Assembly (NCBI RefSeq): GCF_025995175.1
Contig: NZ_BAPV01000061.1
Coordinates: 285,671-349,670, forward strand
Length of the DNA: 64,000 bases
Direction: 5' to 3'
DNA from: Asaia krungthepensis NRIC 0535
GTDB taxonomy: Bacteria > Pseudomonadota > Alphaproteobacteria > Acetobacterales > Acetobacteraceae
A model generated the notes under the pieces. It was not told the DNA's origin, did not search any database, and worked only from the letters and a program-made list of their open reading frames with translations. Numbering within the stretch: the first letter of the stretch is position 1; each line of letters opens with the position of its first letter. Positions 46,128 through 54,510 of the stretch are shown piece after piece. The translations under genes were made by a program, and so were the position numbers.

Positions 46128-46540
46128 TCGTTGATATCCTCTGCTTTCTTGGTGGAGCGGGGCTGTGCCTCGGCCTTCTGCTGGCCATCCGTCCGATCCT
46201 TGCGTCGTTTTTCCCTCTTATGCTTCAGCTCTGTGCCTCGGGAGCCTTCATGGGGGGAATCTGGGCGCATCATGCCTCTGCCGTTCGTTGGGAATATGGG
46301 TCCTGGATGATCGCCGGGTTTCTGATCGCACCGCTGAGCCTGCTGCCAGTCGTTTTGCGCCTCTCAGGTGAACGCGTGGCCGGCGCAGCCCGTGCGGCGG
46401 CAGGGTTGGGCGCGAGCCCCTCGGCCAGGCTGCGCTATCTCTGGGCTCCCTTGCTGCGCCTGCCTTTCGTTGTCTCCTGTGCGGTCCTAGCCGTCGGGAT
46501 CGTGGCGTGCCTTTTCACACCCCCACATGCTCATGTCTGA
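46124..46540 (+). CDS. 138-residue membrane protein resembling a shortened ABC permease
   Basis: Four hydrophobic segments. Between the last two lies AARAAAGLGASPSARLRYLWAPLLRLP, which has the spacing of the EAA loop by which ABC permeases contact their ATPase (EAA...G...LP). Full PotB/PotC permeases have about 270-300 residues and six helices, so this is half size. It overlaps the binding protein gene by 4 bases (ATGA) and the next gene by about 8-14 bases. It may be the degenerate or minimised permease of this trio. I infer this from the loop and context. Confidence 0.55.
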   Translation: MIVDILCFLGGAGLCLGLLLAIRPILASFFPLMLQLCASGAFMGGIWAHHASAVRWEYGSWMIAGFLIAPLSLLPVVLRLSGERVAGAARAAAGLGASPSARLRYLWAPLLRLPFVVSCAVLAVGIVACLFTPPHAHV

Positions 46541-47027
46541 TACGCCTCGCCCTTTCTGGCAGACAGTTTCTCTGGCGGATATGAGCCGCGAACAGTGGGA
46601 GTCCCTCTGCGATGGATGCGGCAAATGCTGCCTGCACAAGCTGCGCGATGAGGACACGGATGCGATTTATTTCACCAATGTTGCCTGCCGGCTGCTCGAT
46701 CTGAACTCATGTCAGTGCTCGAGTTACGCCACGCGCTTTCGCAAAGTGCCGGACTGCGTCTCTCTGACGCCTGAGGTTCTGGCGGATATCGACTGGCTCC
46801 CACCGAGCTGCGCCTATATTCTGATACGTGACGGGCAGGATCTGCCGGACTGGCATCCTCTGCGTTCCGGCTCACCTGACTCAGTACATGAGGCAGGCAT
46901 ATCCGGCAGGGGGCGTATGATCAGCGAGCGCGATGCCGGGCTGCTTGAGGACCATCTGGTGGAGTGGCCTGCCGAGATCCCGGCAGGTGTGGCCCGCAAG
47001 CGGCGAAAACGCCCCAGACGTCGCTGA
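46527..47027 (+). CDS. YcgN/UPF0260 Cys-cluster protein
   Basis: 166 residues (ATG 46527; the ATG at 46533 is equally possible). CDGCGKCCLHKL, CRLLDLNSCQCSSYATR and C at VPDCVSL form the conserved Cys set of the YcgN/YkgJ-type zinc or iron-sulphur binding family. WLPPSCAYILIRDGQDLPDWHPL is a UPF0260 hallmark. A basic tail (RKRRKRPRRR) ends the chain. Function unknown. Its stop overlaps the next start (TGATG). Confidence 0.9.
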   Translation: MLMSDTPRPFWQTVSLADMSREQWESLCDGCGKCCLHKLRDEDTDAIYFTNVACRLLDLNSCQCSSYATRFRKVPDCVSLTPEVLADIDWLPPSCAYILIRDGQDLPDWHPLRSGSPDSVHEAGISGRGRMISERDAGLLEDHLVEWPAEIPAGVARKRRKRPRRR

Positions 47028-47698
47028 TGAGTGACGGCCCTTGCCCCGTCCTGTGGCGCCGTACCAAACGGGCAAAGCGCCTCTCCCTGCGTCTTGATCC
47101 GGCGCGACGTCAGGTGGTCGTGACCTATCCTCACACAGTTTCGCTCAAGCGCGCTGAGGCTTTTCTCGACGCGCATCGGGACTGGGTAAAGGACAGGCTG
47201 GCGGATTTGCCTCCCGCTTTTCTGCTGCAGCCGGGAGCAAGCCTGCCATTCTCCGGGCGGTCCGTGACGCTCATCCACGCGCCAGACCAGCGGCAACCCG
47301 CACGTCTGGAGGACACATGCCTGACGATTGGCGGTGACCGCGAACGCTTCGAGCAACGTGCGCTCTGTTTCCTCAGAAAGCGGGCTGGACTTGATCTGCC
47401 GGGTGAACTTCTGGCGCTCGCTGACTACATGGACTGTAAGCCCAGCGCCATTGCCTGTGGCAATGCTCGAACACGCTGGGGGAGTTGCACCCGCAGCGGG
47501 CGGATCATGCTCAACTGGCGCCTGATCCTGATGCCTGAGCCGGTGAAGCGTTACGTCATGATCCACGAACTGGCGCACATGACCCATTTCGACCATAGCC
47601 GCGCCTTCTGGGCACATGTTGATCGCTTCCACCCGGACCGGCTTGCTGCACAGGCGTGGCTGAAGGCCCACGGAAGCACCCTGCTAGCTCTGAACTGA
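47027..47698 (+). CDS. YgjP-like (M48-type, DUF45) metallopeptidase
   Basis: 223 residues from ATG 47027, which shares a base with the upstream stop (TGATG). The zinc site is VMIHELAHMTHFDHSRAFW (HExxH plus a downstream His), preceded by RTRWGSCTRSGRIMLNWRLILMP, both diagnostic of YgjP/DUF45. No signal or membrane helix: a cytoplasmic peptidase. Coupled to ycgN-like gene. The stop is about 75 bases before tRNA-Leu, which marks the edge of the accessory region. Confidence 0.9.
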   Translation: MSDGPCPVLWRRTKRAKRLSLRLDPARRQVVVTYPHTVSLKRAEAFLDAHRDWVKDRLADLPPAFLLQPGASLPFSGRSVTLIHAPDQRQPARLEDTCLTIGGDRERFEQRALCFLRKRAGLDLPGELLALADYMDCKPSAIACGNARTRWGSCTRSGRIMLNWRLILMPEPVKRYVMIHELAHMTHFDHSRAFWAHVDRFHPDRLAAQAWLKAHGSTLLALN

Positions 47699-47772
47699 AT
47701 ACGGGACCAAGCCGATGACCGCCGGGGGATTTTCACTCCCCTCCCCCCGTGCTAGAGCCAGTGCCGTGCTGT

Positions 47773-47858
47773 GCGAACTTGGCGGAATGGTAGACGCACG
47801 AGACTTAAAATCTCGAGTCCGTAAGGGCGTATGGGTTCGAGTCCCATAGTTCGCACCA
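47773..47858 (+). tRNA. tRNA-Leu(UAA), site of island insertion
   Basis: 86 bases including the encoded CCA. Acceptor arms GCGAACT/AGTTCGC pair perfectly. The anticodon stem CGAGA/TCTCG encloses the loop CTTAAAA, giving anticodon UAA. The long variable arm expected for leucine tRNA follows (GTCCGTAAGGGCGT), then the T-arm ATGGGTTCGAGTCCCAT. An integrase gene starts 88 bases behind its 3' end, the usual layout for an element inserted at a tRNA. Confidence 0.97.
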
Positions 47859-47945
47859 CTATCTCATTGAAAATGATAGGTTTTTTGGCTCTCAACGCGT
47901 CAAACCGGGGTTTCCCCGGAATTCTTCCCAGAATGGGAAAGTTTG

Positions 47946-49589
47946 ATGCTGCGTCTGATCGGGTCCCGCTATCATTTTCGCAGGGCCGTGCCGAAGGATA
48001 TCCAGCCTCTCATGGGGCGGTCCGAGATCTCCCTTTCGCTTGATACTTCGGCTAAACTCGAGGCTCGCAGACGGGCGGCACAGCTATATGACCGGACCGG
48101 ACAGTTCTTCGACAAGGTGCGCGCCATGAGTGACTCGAAAGCCCGACCGCCCACACCGGACGAGATCATCACTTTTTATGAGAGCTTCGTTCGCGATACC
48201 GAGTCTGCCCATGCCGTCGAAATGCGCCTGCTCGAACTCAAGCATGAGAGGGAAATGACAGAGGTTCAGGTACGCTTCTTAGAGTTCAATAACCTTGTGA
48301 CGCGTTTTCTCTCCATCATCGGCCCCTATCTTGCCAAGGATACCGAGCGGCTCGAAACGATACGGAAAATCGTGAAGAAGGATCTGCCTGAAGCGCGTGC
48401 GGAGGCCGCTAATCTGGCCGCTCAGGTCGATCTCCTGAAAAGCATCGTCGTCGACATTGGAACGGCCAGGAAGAGCGAACCTATCGCCCCAGTGCCGCTG
48501 ACTGCTGAACCAGACCCACGCGGACCAACCATACCAAAGAAAAAGCTGGCAAGCTCCGGCTCCCGCGCAAAGCTTCTGACGGTCAGCATGGCTGCAGAGC
48601 GTTTTATTTACCCAGATACCAATCGCTCAGAGGATACGAAACGCGGCACGCGCAAAGCGCTTAACCTGTTCATCGATGCCTTCGGCGACATGGAGGCTGA
48701 ACGGATTACCGGCGAGACGGCTGGCGAGTTCCGTGATCTCCTCTTCCGTCTTCCCTCCACCCACGGCAAGGAACGCAACGGCCGCTCAATCCGTGACGAG
48801 GTCGCGCGCGCTGAAACCGAGAAGCTCGAGACCATCAGCGCCAAGACAGTCAAGAACCACTTCTCTCGTCTCTCCGCTCTTTGGGCGCTCCTGTTGCAGC
48901 GTGATCTGGTATCACGCAATGTCTGGGCAGGCTGGGACTACCATGTCACGAAGAAGGTCGAACGACGCTGCTTCAGCGACGCTGAGCTGGCGCAGCTCAA
49001 CGCGACGTCATGGGCGAGCCGCACGCCCTCTGCACGCACTGCAGCCGCGATCATCAATATTGCTGCTTATACAGGCATGAGACTGGGCGAGATCTGCAAC
49101 CTGCGATGCGCCGATATCGAGATGATGGAAGGTGTCGCCTGTTTCCAGATTCGCCCGCATAGCGAGAGCGGATGGTCCCCAAAGACACAGGCCGGCACAC
49201 GTATCGTACCAATCCACCCTGAGCTGATTGCAAAGGGTATTCTGTCTTTCATGAAGCCCGATCAGGTCTGGCTGTTTCCGGATCTGGTCGTCACAAAAAC
49301 CGGCGACCGTTCGGCAAGCTTCTCTCAGGCCTTTGCGCGCCTGCGAAGCAGAGCCGGTCTCCCCAGGGAAGTCTGTTTCCACAGCTTCCGTCACACAGTC
49401 TCGACCAAACTGCGCAATACCGGGCATGAACTACGGGAGATCTGGATTGATCGTCTCCTAGGGCATGAAGCGACGCATCGCAGCCAGGGGACCATGAACT
49501 ACACCTCTGCGATTGACGTCCCCAACCTCAAGCGTGTCGTCGAAGCGATCAGTTACGAGACGCTTGATCTAGCAATTCCCGAGAGATGA
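47946..49589 (+). CDS. Tyrosine recombinase/integrase of the tRNA-Leu island
   Basis: 547 residues from ATG 47946 with GGGAAAG upstream (a TTG just before it is in frame). N-terminal GSRYHFRRAVPKDIQPLMG resembles DUF6538-type integrases of alphaproteobacteria. The catalytic domain shows box I TGMRLGEICNLR, FHSFRHTVSTKL (H-x-x-R) and RLLGHEATHRSQGTMNYTS (His and nucleophile Tyr). It should integrate the element into the 3' end of the adjacent tRNA-Leu. All catalytic residues appear present, so it may be active. Confidence 0.93.
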   Translation: MLRLIGSRYHFRRAVPKDIQPLMGRSEISLSLDTSAKLEARRRAAQLYDRTGQFFDKVRAMSDSKARPPTPDEIITFYESFVRDTESAHAVEMRLLELKHEREMTEVQVRFLEFNNLVTRFLSIIGPYLAKDTERLETIRKIVKKDLPEARAEAANLAAQVDLLKSIVVDIGTARKSEPIAPVPLTAEPDPRGPTIPKKKLASSGSRAKLLTVSMAAERFIYPDTNRSEDTKRGTRKALNLFIDAFGDMEAERITGETAGEFRDLLFRLPSTHGKERNGRSIRDEVARAETEKLETISAKTVKNHFSRLSALWALLLQRDLVSRNVWAGWDYHVTKKVERRCFSDAELAQLNATSWASRTPSARTAAAIINIAAYTGMRLGEICNLRCADIEMMEGVACFQIRPHSESGWSPKTQAGTRIVPIHPELIAKGILSFMKPDQVWLFPDLVVTKTGDRSASFSQAFARLRSRAGLPREVCFHSFRHTVSTKLRNTGHELREIWIDRLLGHEATHRSQGTMNYTSAIDVPNLKRVVEAISYETLDLAIPER

Positions 49590-49965
49590 GCAGAGACTCA
49601 TCTTTAAACGTTAGCTCGTCCACTTTCGCCTCATCCTAGACATTCCGTCCGTAAGCGACGTTCCCGTAAGCCGACATCGATGGGTAGATTTCTGCGCGGC
49701 AACATTGCAGGAACTGAACGCACGACAGGGCAGATGGAGAGACCCGAAATGTCACCTGCGGACGCTAAACGTCTCGTCATTATGATGCGATCATCATCCT
49801 ATAACGCTACCCGCCTAACATGACCCTCTGACGCCAATTCGTGCGTGATTATGAGCGTCGCATCGATGTGTCACAGTGAATAGCCCCAGAATTTACATCT
49901 AGGGGCAGCTGCTTTGGTGGGCATGAGAGATGTGTTTTTGATACGCGACAATGAGAAATAGCTCG
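49590..49965. other. Spacer between integrase and hsdR
   Basis: About 375 bases between the convergent ends of the integrase and hsdR. No open frame of interest, no tRNA and no strong hairpin seen. A short stretch around 49,870-49,920 (CCCCAGAATTTACATCTAGGGG) is an inverted repeat that could be a weak terminator or an element end. Confidence 0.35.
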
Positions 49966-52900
49966 TCACGCAGCAACAGCGTCGTTCAGAGTTCTTACAA
50001 TCTGAATAATCTCTTTAGCCTGATCTCGATCGAAGATGCCGGCGATGCCCATGTCGTCCAGATCGGTGAACGGACTCTCGTAGAAGCTGGCCGGGTCGAC
50101 ATACCCTGACTCCGTCAGGCTATTGATAACCAAGTCGAGGAACTCGGTCTGGTCGGCGTTCAACTGATGTTGCCCCACGAATGTGCTGAAAGCTTCCTTC
50201 GCGGCAGCTTTGTCCAAGCCGGTCAGTGACCTCAAGAAGCGCCCGAGGCCTCCTTCCTCGTCGAGGTCAGCGAGGAGGGTATCAGTCGCGATCTCTTGCT
50301 CGATTAGTATGCGCTGAAGTTCTTCGAGATCCAGCTTGGTCAGGGGCTCACCTCGGCGGACCTTGATCAGGGTGATGTGGTCACGATGATCGTCAATGAA
50401 GCGACGAACCTTCATCTTGAAGCGCGCCTTATCCACGCCGCTGCCCACCTCCGGCATGGTGAGCTCGGTCCCTTCGCCGATTTCATCCTCGAAGTCGGTG
50501 ACGACCACCTTGCGCTCCACAGGCTTGATGAGCTCAGCTAGGTGACGAAGGCGTCGACGCACCCTCTCCAGAAGCTCAGGTGTGATGTCTTCCCAGAAGG
50601 CGTCAGTCTGAATGTCGAGAATCAGCTCCATTTCCTTCGCTACGAGAGGCACGTTGTCGATGCCTTCCAGCGCTGAAGCGAAGCTGATGATTCGCCTCTG
50701 GAGCCGGGTGAAGGCTCCGGTCTGCTTCAGCAGCTCTAGCTGTGTGGTCAAAAGCAACAGGTCGAACTGCTTCGCGGATAGGTTGCCATCCTCGAAGGCC
50801 GTTGGCAGCCCGGCGATCTCCTCGATCAGTGTCAGCTGGTCGTTAAGGGTCAGGTTGTCCCAGCCCCTCGGGTCGCGGAACTTCTCGACACTCCGCCGCT
50901 TGGCCCGGATGATAAAGTTGCCCAGCGGCATGCCAAGTACCTCGTCATGGAGCCGCGTTTTGATGTCCTTGATTAGCGCCTCGTGCGGCTCGCCAGCGTC
51001 TGCTAAGGCCTCGATCAGTTCGACGCGTGAGCCGAATAGTCTCTCGCCTAGCGGCTTGGCTGTGGGACCATCAGTCTTGTTGAGGTTCTCTTGGAAGAAC
51101 TCAAGGTTCTGGCAGTAGTCGAAGATGACGAACTGCTGCTTGTCCTCACCCGGCCCGAACAGATCGGGGCACAGGCGGGTGCCTCGACCGACCATCTGCC
51201 AGAACTTGGTCTTGGACCTGACGATCTTGAAAAAGACGAGGTTCACGACCTCGGGCACGTCGATGCCAGTATCCAGCATGTCGACCGAAACCGCGATGTG
51301 TGGGGCTTGCTCCGCCTCGGAGAAGTCGTCAATCAGCGACTGGGCGTAGCTGACGCTGTAATCGATCAGCTGGGCGAATTGCCCCTTGTAGTACGGATAG
51401 GCCTCATTAAAGCGGTCGACGATGAACCGGGCGTGCTTGCTGTTCTTGGCGAAGATGATCGTCTTGCCCAGCCGGTCGCCCCCCTCGACCTTGATCCCGT
51501 TGCGCATCAGGTGCTCCAGCACCTTGTCGACCGTGTCCTTGTTGAAAAGCCACTTGTTCAGGTCGGCACTTTCGACGCGGTCCCGCTCTGTGCCTTCCTC
51601 GTCCCACTCGATGGCGTCCCAGGCTTCCTTCTCTTCATCGGTCAGCTGATCGTAGTCGATGCCGTCGCGCTGGAACTTCAGCGGTACGGAGATGGTGGTC
51701 GGTGGCACGAGATAACCATCGCCCACGGCATCATCGAGGTCGTAAGCGTCAGTTGGCACACCCTTCTCGAGCCCGAACAGGGAATAGGTGTCCTTGTCGA
51801 TCTCATCGCGCGGTGTCGCGGTCAGCCCGACCAGCAGGCTGTCGAAGTATTCGAAGATCGCCCGGTATTTGCGGTAGACCGACCGGTGCGCCTCGTCGAT
51901 CACGATCAGGTCGAAATGACCTGGGCCGTAACGCTTTTCGCCGCCCTTGCTCTCCTCGATCAGCCCCATCATTGTCGGGTAGGTCGATAGGCAGACACGC
52001 GCTCCGGCGTGGTCGTTCTTCTTGGTGTCGTGTCGCTCAAGCAGGTTGGCCGAGGGCGTCGAGGGCAGATGCGTCTTGAACGCCCCGTGTGCTTGCTTCA
52101 CCAGCGCGATCCGGTCGGCCAAGAAGAGCACGCGCTTCACCCGGTTGGCCCGCATCAGTTGGTCGATCAGGGCGATGACGGTCCGGGTCTTACCGCTGCC
52201 CGTGGCCATGACGAGGAGGGCCTTGCGTTGAGCGTCGCGTTCGATGGCCTCCCCCACACGGCGAATAGCCCGCTGCTGGTAATGGCGTCCCGCAATCTCC
52301 GGGTCTATATCGACTTTCGCCAAGAGGCGGACGTTCTCGCGACGCTGCAAGAGCAGTTGCAACTCATCCTTCTTCAGAAACCCTGAGATCCGTCGCGGTG
52401 GATAGGCTTGGTCGTCCCAGATCCAGTGCTCATAGCCGTTACTGGTGAAAATCACCGGACGGCGACCGTATCGCTTCTCCAGACAGTCAGCGTAGAGCTT
52501 CGCCTGCTGCAGCCCCGCTCGGCTGTCTTTCTTCGTCCGCTTGGCCTCGACCAAACCTAGTGGCTTCCCGTCGTCGCCCCAGAGCACGTAGTCGACGTAA
52601 CCGTCACCGCTCTGGTTGGGCATGCCCGTCACGGCGAACTCCCGGTCCCGCTCCTGATCGAGAGGCCAGCCCGCCTCGCTCAGAAGCAGGTCGATGAAGT
52701 TGTCGCGGGTCTCGGCCTCGCCGTAGTCGTGGTCGTCCTGCACCGTGCTGTTGGCCTTGCGCAGTGCGGCCATCTCCGCCCGAACGGCGGCTAGCTCCGC
52801 ATCCAGCTTGGCGCGTCCCTCTTCAGAGGCACGAAGGGCTTCCTCGGCCTCCGCCGCGCGCTTGCGCTCGGCCTTGATGTCCGCCTCGACCTTCTGGATC

Positions 52901-53361
52901 TGCGCCACGGTGCTGGCGGTGATTGTCAGCGACTTTTCCAACTTCCCGGCGTCGAAGGTCAGCGCCGGGTCCGGGCGCTTGATCTTTGCGTAGGTCCGGG
53001 CAATCCAGTAGCAGACATGGAACAGCTCTCGCACACAGGCACTGGCATCGTAGGCGCTCAGCGGCTTGCCGGTGTCATGGGCGGCGCGGTTGCCCTGGTC
53101 CTTGATGTAGCGGGCCTTGATGACGATGGCGGGGCCGGTCAGCGCCTGCAGGCTCGGCTCAGCAATCATCGCGGCCAGTGTATCGGTGTAGACGGTTCGC
53201 AGCGCCGGGTCGGTCCGGTAGAGCCATTTCAGCGCCGTCTCAAGCGTCAGCCGCGCCCAGAAGCAGGCTCCCCGCGGGTCGGACAGCGCATGTGTCTCGG
53301 CTTTGCTGGCCGTTTTGAAGAGGGCTGGAAAGTCTGCTGACAGAAAACTGAACTGGCTCAT
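49966..53361 (-). CDS. hsdR: Type I restriction endonuclease subunit HsdR
   Basis: 1131 residues. The N-terminus has a DUF4145-like helical region (LTLETALKWLYRTDP...CYWIARTYAKIKRPDP), then a coiled coil (150-215). The nuclease core follows: DYVLWGDDGKPLGLVEAKR with the D...E-x-K site. The helicase motor has ATGSGKTRT (Walker A), VIDEAH, VGLTATP, and QMVGRGTRLCPD (motif VI). The C-terminal part is EcoEI-type. It cuts unmethylated foreign DNA after translocation, with HsdM and HsdS. It lies at the end of the operon, separated from the 333-residue gene by 147 bp. It looks intact. Confidence 0.95.
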   Translation of the reverse strand: MSQFSFLSADFPALFKTASKAETHALSDPRGACFWARLTLETALKWLYRTDPALRTVYTDTLAAMIAEPSLQALTGPAIVIKARYIKDQGNRAAHDTGKPLSAYDASACVRELFHVCYWIARTYAKIKRPDPALTFDAGKLEKSLTITASTVAQIQKVEADIKAERKRAAEAEEALRASEEGRAKLDAELAAVRAEMAALRKANSTVQDDHDYGEAETRDNFIDLLLSEAGWPLDQERDREFAVTGMPNQSGDGYVDYVLWGDDGKPLGLVEAKRTKKDSRAGLQQAKLYADCLEKRYGRRPVIFTSNGYEHWIWDDQAYPPRRISGFLKKDELQLLLQRRENVRLLAKVDIDPEIAGRHYQQRAIRRVGEAIERDAQRKALLVMATGSGKTRTVIALIDQLMRANRVKRVLFLADRIALVKQAHGAFKTHLPSTPSANLLERHDTKKNDHAGARVCLSTYPTMMGLIEESKGGEKRYGPGHFDLIVIDEAHRSVYRKYRAIFEYFDSLLVGLTATPRDEIDKDTYSLFGLEKGVPTDAYDLDDAVGDGYLVPPTTISVPLKFQRDGIDYDQLTDEEKEAWDAIEWDEEGTERDRVESADLNKWLFNKDTVDKVLEHLMRNGIKVEGGDRLGKTIIFAKNSKHARFIVDRFNEAYPYYKGQFAQLIDYSVSYAQSLIDDFSEAEQAPHIAVSVDMLDTGIDVPEVVNLVFFKIVRSKTKFWQMVGRGTRLCPDLFGPGEDKQQFVIFDYCQNLEFFQENLNKTDGPTAKPLGERLFGSRVELIEALADAGEPHEALIKDIKTRLHDEVLGMPLGNFIIRAKRRSVEKFRDPRGWDNLTLNDQLTLIEEIAGLPTAFEDGNLSAKQFDLLLLTTQLELLKQTGAFTRLQRRIISFASALEGIDNVPLVAKEMELILDIQTDAFWEDITPELLERVRRRLRHLAELIKPVERKVVVTDFEDEIGEGTELTMPEVGSGVDKARFKMKVRRFIDDHRDHITLIKVRRGEPLTKLDLEELQRILIEQEIATDTLLADLDEEGGLGRFLRSLTGLDKAAAKEAFSTFVGQHQLNADQTEFLDLVINSLTESGYVDPASFYESPFTDLDDMGIAGIFDRDQAKEIIQIVRTLNDAVAA

Positions 53362-53508
53362 GTATTAGCCCTCTGAAAATCGAATTCCGTTTCACCCAGA
53401 ATAGCTTGATCAAGAGAGAAATCGGCTCCTGTGGTTACGAGCTGACGCATGTCTCTTTGGATGGAATAAATTTTGGTGGCACTGGTAAAACTGGTGGTCA
53501 TGCAATCC

Positions 53509-54510
53509 TCAATCCAAATAAATCTTCTCTGGATCCATGGTGGGACTCAAATAAGGGGAAAATCCTGTCAAAATCACAGATATCGAAAGGAGATCGCGCA
53601 TATCAACTTCACGCAATTGGTTGGCCGGATTACCGCCATGACGAATTCCGGGATAGTCGGACGCAAAGCTATAGATGGCTTTTGCGGACTCCATGACCTT
53701 GTTGTGAGGCCACACACCCGCCTTGTTGCACATTGCACCGAAGGTGTTCGCCTTCTGGCCTTGCGGAATGCGGTTTTCCATAGCGGCATTATAGGCAAGT
53801 ATATTTGGGTGCTGGGATAACATAGCTTCGAGCAGATTGAACTGAGCCGCAATGCATTGCTTCACTCTTCGAGGCGACCGCTCATCGTGCAGATCTCGGA
53901 TCGTCTCCTCGAAGGAAGCCATTAGCTCGGCCAGAGCGGCATCTTGAGCGCTGGATAACCTCAGATCTCGCAGCATCTTTGTGAATAGCCCTGGAAGCGT
54001 TGGATATATCGACATCCTACGGTTGAAGGACGGTCGGCGGACGTCGTAGCGAAGGCTGAACTTCTCAATGAAAGTCTGGACGGCAACGAAGTACGTGTTC
54101 GACAGTTGATCACCACCGGCGTCGTCAAAGGGTTTGAAGGCCTTTTCCAGAGTTTCGACGATGGCGTACTCCGAGGGGGCGTCGTTGAAGAAATCGCAGA
54201 TATAATCCCGGGCGAGCTCGTCGTCTGGGTTGGAGTTGTTAAAGGGTTCGAGAGCAGCCCGATATCGCTCCATGGCCTCCTCAAATGCGATCCATTTATC
54301 AATATCTTCAGGCAGATAAATTGCGCCGGTATCATTATAATCTTGGTAGGTTGGTTCGACTGGTGGCGCGGGCCTTGGCAATGCCGACTGAAAAATGTCC
54401 AGCCAAAGGTCTTCGACCTCGATTTCGTTCTCTTCAATGAACTCAAACAAAGGTTCGAAGACCTCGGCCATCAGCAGACTTTGGACACCCAGAAATTCAT
54501 CACGCATCAA
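53509..54510 (-). CDS. Unrecognised 333-residue gene inside hsd operon, HEPN/Abi-like C-terminus
   Basis: Starts 4 bases inside the end of hsdS (ATGA overlap), so it is part of the hsd transcript. The chain is acidic and helical with no signal or membrane helix. The N-terminal half (residues 1-120) is rich in Glu/Asp and has a Pro-rich PRPAPPVEPTY loop. The C-terminal 70 residues contain AIYSFASDYPGIRHGGNP and DMRDLLSISVILTGFSPYL, a pattern I associate with abortive-infection or HEPN-like domains; the R-H-G-G part would be the active site. By position it recalls anticodon nuclease PrrC, which sits between hsdS and hsdR in E. coli. The function is inferred, not shown. Confidence 0.7.
   Translation of the reverse strand: MMRDEFLGVQSLLMAEVFEPLFEFIEENEIEVEDLWLDIFQSALPRPAPPVEPTYQDYNDTGAIYLPEDIDKWIAFEEAMERYRAALEPFNNSNPDDELARDYICDFFNDAPSEYAIVETLEKAFKPFDDAGGDQLSNTYFVAVQTFIEKFSLRYDVRRPSFNRRMSIYPTLPGLFTKMLRDLRLSSAQDAALAELMASFEETIRDLHDERSPRRVKQCIAAQFNLLEAMLSQHPNILAYNAAMENRIPQGQKANTFGAMCNKAGVWPHNKVMESAKAIYSFASDYPGIRHGGNPANQLREVDMRDLLSISVILTGFSPYLSPTMDPEKIYLD

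Noticed and set aside
51091..51990. 299-codon plus-strand frame across hsdR
   Set aside because: Lies antisense to the helicase part of hsdR, whose motifs are intact; the translation is Val/Asp/Leu-rich without domain.
53406..53820. Two plus-strand frames (53406-53696 and 53473-53820)
   Set aside because: They are antisense to the start of the gap and the end of the 333-residue gene and carry no domain or ribosome binding site.
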